A stretch of DNA of 64,000 nt from Cyanoderma ruficeps (Eukaryota > Chordata > Aves > Passeriformes > Timaliidae), in assembly GCA_008694505.1 (NCBI GenBank), contig VZDJ01004378.1, positions 11,469,472 to 11,533,471 of the forward strand. Direction: 5' to 3'. Below the pieces are notes generated by a model that was given only the letters and a program-made list of their open reading frames with translations, did not search any database and had not been told where the DNA came from. Made by a program: the position numbers and the translations under genes. Each line of letters starts with the position of its first letter. Positions within the stretch are counted from its first letter, which is position 1. Positions 40,401-49,400 of this stretch are shown one piece after another.

Positions 40401-43400
40401 ATGGAATCAAGCTTCCTTTTGCTCACTCTTTGGCCCACTGATTCTCACACAGTATCCCAGGATCAATGATATGTTTAGATACAGAAGAAATAGCTGAGCA
40501 AAAATCTATAATGCAAAAAGCTTTCATTCTTTCTACAACGAATTCTCTCCTCTTCAACAATGTACGAGTAAAGAAGCAATTGCTACCACTGAGTACTTAT
40601 GAAGCCCTCCTACCAGCAGCCTATGACAAATTTTTGCACATCTATCTCAATTGAAAAGAACTCACTATGTTGTAGGTGAGAAAGAGCAAAATTTAAGAGA
40701 AGCAAACAGTGCTCTATCTTGAGGAAGGCATTTGATATTTGTCATTCAAAGCCAAAGGAGACACTGAACCTGTAGTGACACATTCCAATCCTTTAAATCC
40801 GCTATGAAAACACATGGTTAGCTCCTCATTTTCCTAACAGGCATCTACAGAAATGCAGTCACCAGTTACACTGTCTGTTTACAGTACTCCAGTCAGGAAA
40901 ATTATACTTCACGTGGTGACAGATTCTGCTGATACAAATGGAGTTATTGCTGCATCTTGGACACCCAAGGAAAAGAGTTGTGAGATCCAAACAAAGAATA
41001 CTTTTGGTAAAATTAAATAAAGTCACTTAGATGTACAGAGGCTGGTTGCTAAAACAGGAGCCCAAGCATTTGCAGGAAATTAAATCAGAAACGAACTGGA
41101 TTTATTTATTTATTGTCTACAGATGCCTCTCAAACCATCTAACAAGAAATCTGCCTGAAACATTCTATTTCTGTTCTTCAGATAAAGAGATAAAAGTACA
41201 TTTAAAAGATCTCTTCAGTAGAAGTAGAGTACAAAATTGAAAACAGTCTCTTGCACATAATAAATAAGTGGTCCAAAGGAGGAGTGCTATCCAGAACTAT
41301 GCATATGCATAGATTTGAGAAAATTTATAAGAAAGCCCACATGAGAATGATAATTTATATTTTAGATTTAAAATATTATGGATTATCTCAATCAAGGCTC
41401 AGGGGATCAACACAGATGCTCACTATATGGTATGACTTAGTGGTTTAAAGTGGCTTAAAACTGTATAGTCTTAACTAACATTAACTCTAATGCAAGAGTT
41501 ATAGAAGTAAATCTTGCAAAATTATGCTTAAAGAATGTACCATCCCCATATACAAATTACAGCTTTGTCTATAAAGTTTGCAGAACACATGGAAAACATA
41601 AGGGATATATAGCAGATTTCAGAAATGAGGAATTAATATGTCCAACAGCACAACTGGAACGGTTTCATAAAAACTCTAAAAGAACAACAGAAGTTCTGGA
41701 AAACTTCACTCTAAACTGGCAGACTCCCTCCCAGGTAAGCTCCACTCCTGTGCTCAAGTACTTCTCATGCCCTTTAAGTATGGCTTCTTAACTCACTTAA
41801 AAACCTGAAAGAGCACTTTAACAGACAAAGTAAATTTAAATCCCTTCCTTTTATATTCTTCTCTTTCCCTCTACTATCCCTCCCCTTTTGTTTATTCAAA
41901 GCTCTTGAATCATGAAAGAATCCCTCCCCATTTTTCTTCCTGCTTCACTGTCACAGTATTTTATGATGAAAGACTTCAGAAGCATTGTCTAATTAAAGAA
42001 AAAAGTAGTATAGTGATCATAGTACACTGCCAACATCTGGAAAAATATTTCTACTGGAAGATAATTCAGCTAGAAACACAGTAAGATAGAAGTTCAAGCT
42101 AATGTATTAAGATCAGAGCTAATATAACAGAAATAAGAAAATAGTAATAAAATCATAAATAATAACACAAGGTAAGCAGCAGGGAAGAAGAATCTAGCAA
42201 TAAATGTTTTTTGCACGAATATGGTTTTAGAAGTGATTGAAAGCAACATTACTTTTGAAGTTCTTAGAGAATAAAATGCCTAAAGTTTGTTACAGGAATC
42301 CGATTACATCTTACAAATTCTGTGGAAGATTGCAAGAGCTGAGCATAATCACACCATTAAAAGTATTGATGGGGCATTCATCTATGGTTGGAAGTGTCCT
42401 GGTCTGCAAAGACACCTAATCATTGCTTAGATAAAATTTCTTAATTCCAGATTGAAATTTAAGTTCTATGTAAATGCTTAAAGAGATTTTACCTAGTTTT
42501 ATGTTTAGACCACAGCTTACCAATAACCATATGATAAACTTAGCACTGGATCCAGTGTCCTTACTGCCAAGCTACTTTCACTCAGGAACAAAGAACATAC
42601 AGGAGAAAGATTACTCTTGCAGGAAGTATAGGCACTAGGTACCCTGAGGATTCCTCTGTGAAGCTATTCTAGGCTATTCTGGCTGAAGACTGGTGAAAAT
42701 TGTATTTCAGGAGTTTCTAAATAAAATTTGTAGCAAAAACAGAGGGGCTAAATAGCAGACAATTTGTGAGAATGTTAAAAAAAAATCTCAAAACCACCTG
42801 GAAAGAGTGAAAGTTCACGGAAATTAACAAGATTCAGTGGAGCGGAATGAAAAGAGAGCAGTCATTTATTTACTTTTACCTTTATATACAATTCACAGTG
42901 AACAAGCTAGACAAGTCAACTAAAAATATGCATAACAACTTTTGTAAAATAGATATATAAATGGAGATGCCAACAGAGAAAAGCAGTTACCTTGCAATAC
43001 CTGTTGAAATTAGCAAAACAAAATGTATATGTACAAGAAGGGATTTTCGTGTTTGTTTGGGGACAACTTTGGAAGGGAGTGGATTGTTGGCTTTTATTTT
43101 TGAGTTTTAAGGGATTTGGTTTTAATACCTAAACTGTTCCGACAGAACACAGACCTAGGGGATCCATACACTTTATCTTGGAGAAAACTACATCATGTTA
43201 TCTTGCCTGTCTCAGAAAATGTCAAGCAAATTTGCATTTACAATTTATCTCAGTTTAAAGAGAACTTCCTAGTTTTGATGTTTTTAAGTAAATGCAGAAC
43301 CACCTTTTTCTCTCACTGGAAGATGAATAACTCCATGCAGTCCTTTTGACCTCATAAGCACCATCACAGGCAGCTATCACTCAAGAGCAGACAAGCTATG

Positions 43401-46400
43401 GTTATTTTCACCTTAGTCAGCCACACAGTAAGCTACCTTGAGTACTTCTGTCAATATGTGCATTCCCAGAAGGTATTAACTGTTCTCAGTGTCTGCCTTT
43501 GCTACCTTAATCTTGACATTTTCTACATGAGGATACATCTGAAACAGAATGAGAACTGAGACTATTGCAGATACACTATCTCATGTGGGAAGCCCATCTA
43601 CTCCCCAAGAGTACAAAGTTTCCTGTTGATTGTCACTTGGGACTGGAAGCATTAAGTTCAGACAAAAAAAGAAAACCCACACACACAACCCCCTCCTCCA
43701 AACACACACCTATTTGCATTACACCAGTAATTTAGTTTAGTGACAGCAAAGGGCCATACATTGTATACTCTGCCCCTCCCCTGACACAGAAACTTCTGTG
43801 TACTTCCTCTTTAATGAACATGTGTGTGTACATATAAAGTAAATCAAAGTTCCTTTGGCTGCCCAGAGCATACCAGCAAATTCACCTGCATCACATAGAT
43901 CCAAACAATAAAAGCAGCAGGTGAGAACAAGCTGCAGCCACCAAAACAATTTATTTAGCAAACATATGGGCAAAGAATGTTCCCAAGTAGCCACCAAGGA
44001 AAGGCCACCAGACACAGGACCTGGGCAGAAGGCAGGCCAGCGATGGCTGAGCACCCTTGACATAAAATGTTACATAGGCACATCTAGTCTGTTGAAAGGA
44101 CAATTCCTGCAGAATTTTGCTGGTGAACAGGCAGACACATACTCAGGTCCTCCTGCTTTTCTAAAACATTTTCTGTGACAGACCTTCAGCTGCACAATCC
44201 ACAACTCCACTTATCTTCTCAGTTTACAACTGCAATTACCACCCATATTTGCTGATCTGTGCTGGCCCACGTGTGAAGGTATAGCATCTGTGGAAATATT
44301 TCCAGGAAAAGCTGAGATGAAAAGAGCCTGAGGAAAACATACCGGAGAAGTTTCAGGATTTTTAAAACAGCTGTAAAGGGGACCTAAACTGTCGCACTAT
44401 TTTATAACAAGCCAAAAAGAAAGAGCATTTTATCTTAAACTTGCAAAGTAAAACCACTTTACTTAAAATCACTTTGTGCTGATCAGAGACAGAGAAAATG
44501 CTCAAGGTTATAATGAAAGCACTGAAACTCTTCCTGTTTTGCAGATCCAGAGCAGAAGTCTCAGCTTATATATGTGTATAACACAAGAAACCAGAACTAC
44601 TAAGTGGAAGTCTTCACATCACCCAGCCAGTAGCAGTAAGACTTTGTTTGCTCAAGCAAGCATTAATTGCCTTGAGTTGACTTTTTAATAGGATTGTTTT
44701 CCTAGCTTATAATGGAATTGGCACATTAAGATAAAAAACTGTGAAATCCAGTATGTGCCTTATGGATGCTCATAGCATTATAAATGTAACCCAAAAGCTG
44801 AAATTATCCTGTCTTCCAGATTTAGAAAGTAACTTTTTTGAAGTGACAGCTTAGAAGTTAAAGCATTAAATTACATCAAGGTAAGCATATTTTTCAGCTA
44901 CAAGTGTTAAAGTTTCTCTGAAGAAACAATGCAGTTTCACTCACTGAGGATGTTAAGGAGCACAAAACCTGGGGCAAATATCTGGCGTTTGTTACCTGCA
45001 CTAGATCTCCACAAGAAACTAGATGCTTGCTATGCTAGCAGTAGCTTCTAGCAAGTTTTTGGGCTTTGGATTGTTTTAACCAAACAATTAAAAATCACAG
45101 TTTTTTAAGACAAATTCCAGGACTGCTTATTTTTCCTTAAAAGCAGCCACTTTACCCCATTCATAGCACCAGACAGAGCTGTTTTCAAAACCTCTCAGAA
45201 AGGTGATTCGCTGACCCGTATTAATAAAAAATAAACACAACCTCCTGTACTGAGGATTGTGAGGATCCATGCTTAGGTTCATACTCCTGCCATTCTCCAG
45301 ACAGTGTCTGATGTGCAGTAAGGGAGCATTACCAAAGGGCTTCCTTGACCTGCTGAAGAAGAAACCTGTCACTCTCCAAAGCTACATTAAAACAATGTGG
45401 TCCTGCCGTTCTGGACTGCAGGAAGCTGACAGCTGGAAAATCCATGCAAGAAGAGATTCATGCGTACTTTTCTATTCCTAAGTTCTGCCAGTCAGTGAGC
45501 ATGTGAAATTGCCCTACACACTAGAGACCAGACACCCAAAAGAATGTATTTTTTTCCTTCTTTCTTCCCCTTACCTCTCTCACAGGTGTCACATAAAACA
45601 CCTTTGGCATTTATGCATTCTTCTAGCTCAGAAAAACTGATTTTAACAGTCCTCAGCATCAGCCAACACCCTCCTAAACCCTGAAAAAACCCCCCAGGTT
45701 TCTCAAAAGACTACACAAACTGTTTCTATAGTATTCATTCAGGATGATGAAAACAAACAAACAAACAAGCCCAAACAAAAAAACTCATTTCTTTAGATGG
45801 GTCCTGCTAGGAACTGAAGGTGCATTCTAATTAAAATAAGGGAGCTATCATCATTTATAAGACACTTCATTCACTGGTATTAGCTTGAATTTGTAATTAA
45901 ACTCATAAGTCACATGTTCTCAAAAGTTAATTTATTTTAAATTGTTTGGGGTTTTACCTCTTTGATTTTGCTGTCTGCATAACATTTGAAAGGGTCTCTT
46001 TAGTCTAATTGCATCCAGGGACATCCTCAGCAGTCCCGTTCGCTATGTTTGTAGGAAGCTATAACTGACTAATGCAGCAAAAGTAAAAAAGATGGAACTT
46101 AAGGAAGAAAAGTGAAATAAAGCATGAAATCTCAAAAATTACTCTAAAGAAATAAGAAATATGCCTGTATGGGATCAGATGTTCAGCTAGGCACCCAGGC
46201 CATCACTCGAAATGACCTTCTGCCTTTGATGGATCCCAAAGTTCCCTAATTATACACTCCCTCCTTGCAATTACTACAGACTCCCTGCCGACCTCCTAAC
46301 CTCCCCGTGCCATTTGTACCCCCGAACCCCAGGCATGCTCTGAAATGTAACACAACAAAACTGCATACAGGGTGTCAGGATCCATTAAGCAATGTTCCAT

Positions 46401-49400
46401 GCATACTCTGGGCTGTAGGTGCTCGTAACACATGAAGGAAAAGGCTTAGCAGAGGGTGAAATGGCAAAGCAGAGTGGAGGGGGACAACACACTCAACCTG
46501 AGAAGGCAAAGAAAGAAAAGAAGGAATTTGAAGAGGAATGAAGCTGTGAATGAATGCAGTCAAACCTTGGGGATAGATGCCTACAGGATAAAGTGAACAC
46601 AAGTACCTGGTTTCACTTCATATGACTCAGGCACATATCCAGAGCAATTTTTAAAATTCCATTGTTACACTTCCTGTACCTTTATAACTAAGTACAAGTC
46701 ATTTTTTCCTTCCTAGCTTTTGCAGCATTGGTCAAATATAAGCAATTCCCCTATATTTGAAAAGCTGGAAGATAAAATTATACCTAGTAGTTCAAAGCAG
46801 TATCTTAACTTCCATACACTAAACTCAAGTTCAGTGATACTATAAAGAGAAAGGATTTTACTAAAAATAAATATAATGCAAGGCTACTGAGTCACTAGCC
46901 TGGTTTCTACTCTCTTGCTCCCAATAAATAGTATCTTACCTCAGCAACAGTCAGACTTCAAATGTTCGGATGTACTCATGAAGTACGGCACTGTTCATTA
47001 AAAGAGCAATAACTGACTAATGTATTTCTGCAGGTACATTTACTGAATGCACAAACCTATGAAATTTTAAAAACTTTGAGGACAAAAACATCTTTTTGCT
47101 AATTTTTGAGGGTAGTTCCATCTAGGAACAGGGAATGCATTCAGGGAGGACAAGATCTCACAGCACAATTCTACCTGGTCTGTAGTTTCCTCTTTACACA
47201 TTCATTCTTCTCTAAACTCCAAAAGAGTTTTCTCCTTTGGCAGTCACACGAGGCAGAAAACATTTGCTTTGAATCTATGAGGATGAGGAAGAACATTAGC
47301 TTGAAGGTTCTGAGTCAGACTGGAGGACACTGTGCAGCTACAGGCAACCAGCTGGCTATGACCACCAAACAATCTCTCCCTGGAAAAATATATCCCACAG
47401 AAGTGCAACAGCATCCATGGAGGCTCTGCTTCCACTTCTGAAAATCACCACCACCGAGGGGAAAGCAGACACAACACTGGCTATGCTACATACCTTCCGA
47501 GGTTGTATCTGCGTGGGCAGGAAGTGAAATGAGAGGTGAGAGAAAGCCCTGAGAGCAGCGAGACAGAAAGGTCTTTGCTGGTGGCTCAGACTGGGCACTC
47601 TGTGAGCCAGGCAATGACTGAGGGCATGAACTGGAAGCTGCAGTGAAAAGTTCACAAGGCTCATCAGAAGAGGCAAAGGCCCAACTTAAAGGCACTCAGG
47701 GATTTCTGACCATACACATACATGATGATACATGAATGTATCAGTAAGGAGGAGGCAGGGAGAAATAAGAAGTGAGACTTTCAGCTTGATGCAGGCAAGA
47801 AGATGGTTTTCTGATGAAGAATTTGAGAACTGATAAGTGAGGTAGTTGAGACAACTCTCAACAGTAGTAAGTACATTTTGCAGAAAGGTTATTTTCAATG
47901 CACATGGTCCCTTCAAGTATTGCAAAGCAACAGTCTACAGATATAGAATTCAAACAGGCAGCAAAGGTTATAAAAGTAGAAATTCTTTGAACTTCTTGTA
48001 TATATTCTGTATAAAGTATGCCACTATTCTCAATGACATGGCATTTGAGCATCTATTAAAACATGGAAGAAATAAACTAAAACCAACCATATTTGTGAAA
48101 CCGCGTCTTTCCCTCTCTTAGTAAACATATTAAGGTATTTAGTATAGTTTTGAATTGGGTTTTGGACAATGTAGTCAAGAACCAATGACAGTTGTTTGTA
48201 AAGCAAGATATATAGACAAAACTGTATAGGATGAATACATAATTACTCTTTTCAAATGCTTGCTTCTCCACTAATTTTCAAGGACTATCCAAAGTCCACA
48301 CACCTCAACCCAGAGACAAGGTAGTATATATCCAAATATCCAAGAAACACAAGAAAGAGATGTGTCCCTCAAACAGCAGTTATTTCTGGTTCTCTCTTCT
48401 ATCCTGTGTATGACCTTCTTTTAATACACACTAAACAGTCTTAAATACATCCAACCAATTGCATTCTATTTTGTGTAGGCTACTAGAAAGAGCCTAGTAT
48501 ATGAAGCTGGATTTTCTTGAGGTCCCAAAAATAAGAGTCTTGCACCTTTAGTTTCCTGAGTGACTGCAAAAAAAAATGGAACAACGCCAAGTTAAATTCA
48601 CAGTAATATTTACGATGCTGTATTTCTACAGCGTGCATGTCACACAACTTGTCCTTGGCATTTCAACAGGTAGTGATGTGGTAAAGCACAAGGTACCTTC
48701 ATGTTTCTAGGCACAAAACTATAAAATTTAGCAACACAGTACAACTGTTTTCAAAGACAGTTGAGTGATACTACTTCCCCATTACCACTTTGGAAGACAT
48801 AATAAATGCTATCAAGGGATAAGTACAGAATATATATCATTGCAGTTTTGATTTGTCTACTCAATTCAATACTTAAGAAGTGTTTCACAGACACACTTCC
48901 ACTGAAGTTAGGCAATTTCCTATTCCCTTTTAGCAGAAATGTGTTTAGAGAGCACTGCTGCACACTTTTTAGGATATGACAGTATTGTTGAAAGCTGAGG
49001 AAGAAACTGATCAACACCAGCTCTTCTCTCACCATCTCAACTACCATTACTCCTCACTCACAACCACAGTATCTGTTAAGCCACAAACATAATTGATGCC
49101 AACAGGCAGCATCATTTTATCAAGTCAATAGCTTCCTGTGTTTCTAAGGCATGCTTTTTCCTCTGTTATAATGCTCTTGGTGTCAGGAGTTACATCAACC
49201 AACTGTATTACTGGGCAGCAACAGATCCTTTGAAAGTGGCATTTGTATATCCCACCAGAGAAGTATCATCATGACTGCACACTGCTGATGCCAAGACATT
49301 TCATGACCAACTACTTGGAATGATGCCCAAGAATTTCCAGCTTAACTCTCCAGCAAAGGCATCCCACTACATCTCTTTCAGCGAGGAGAATATGAATGGA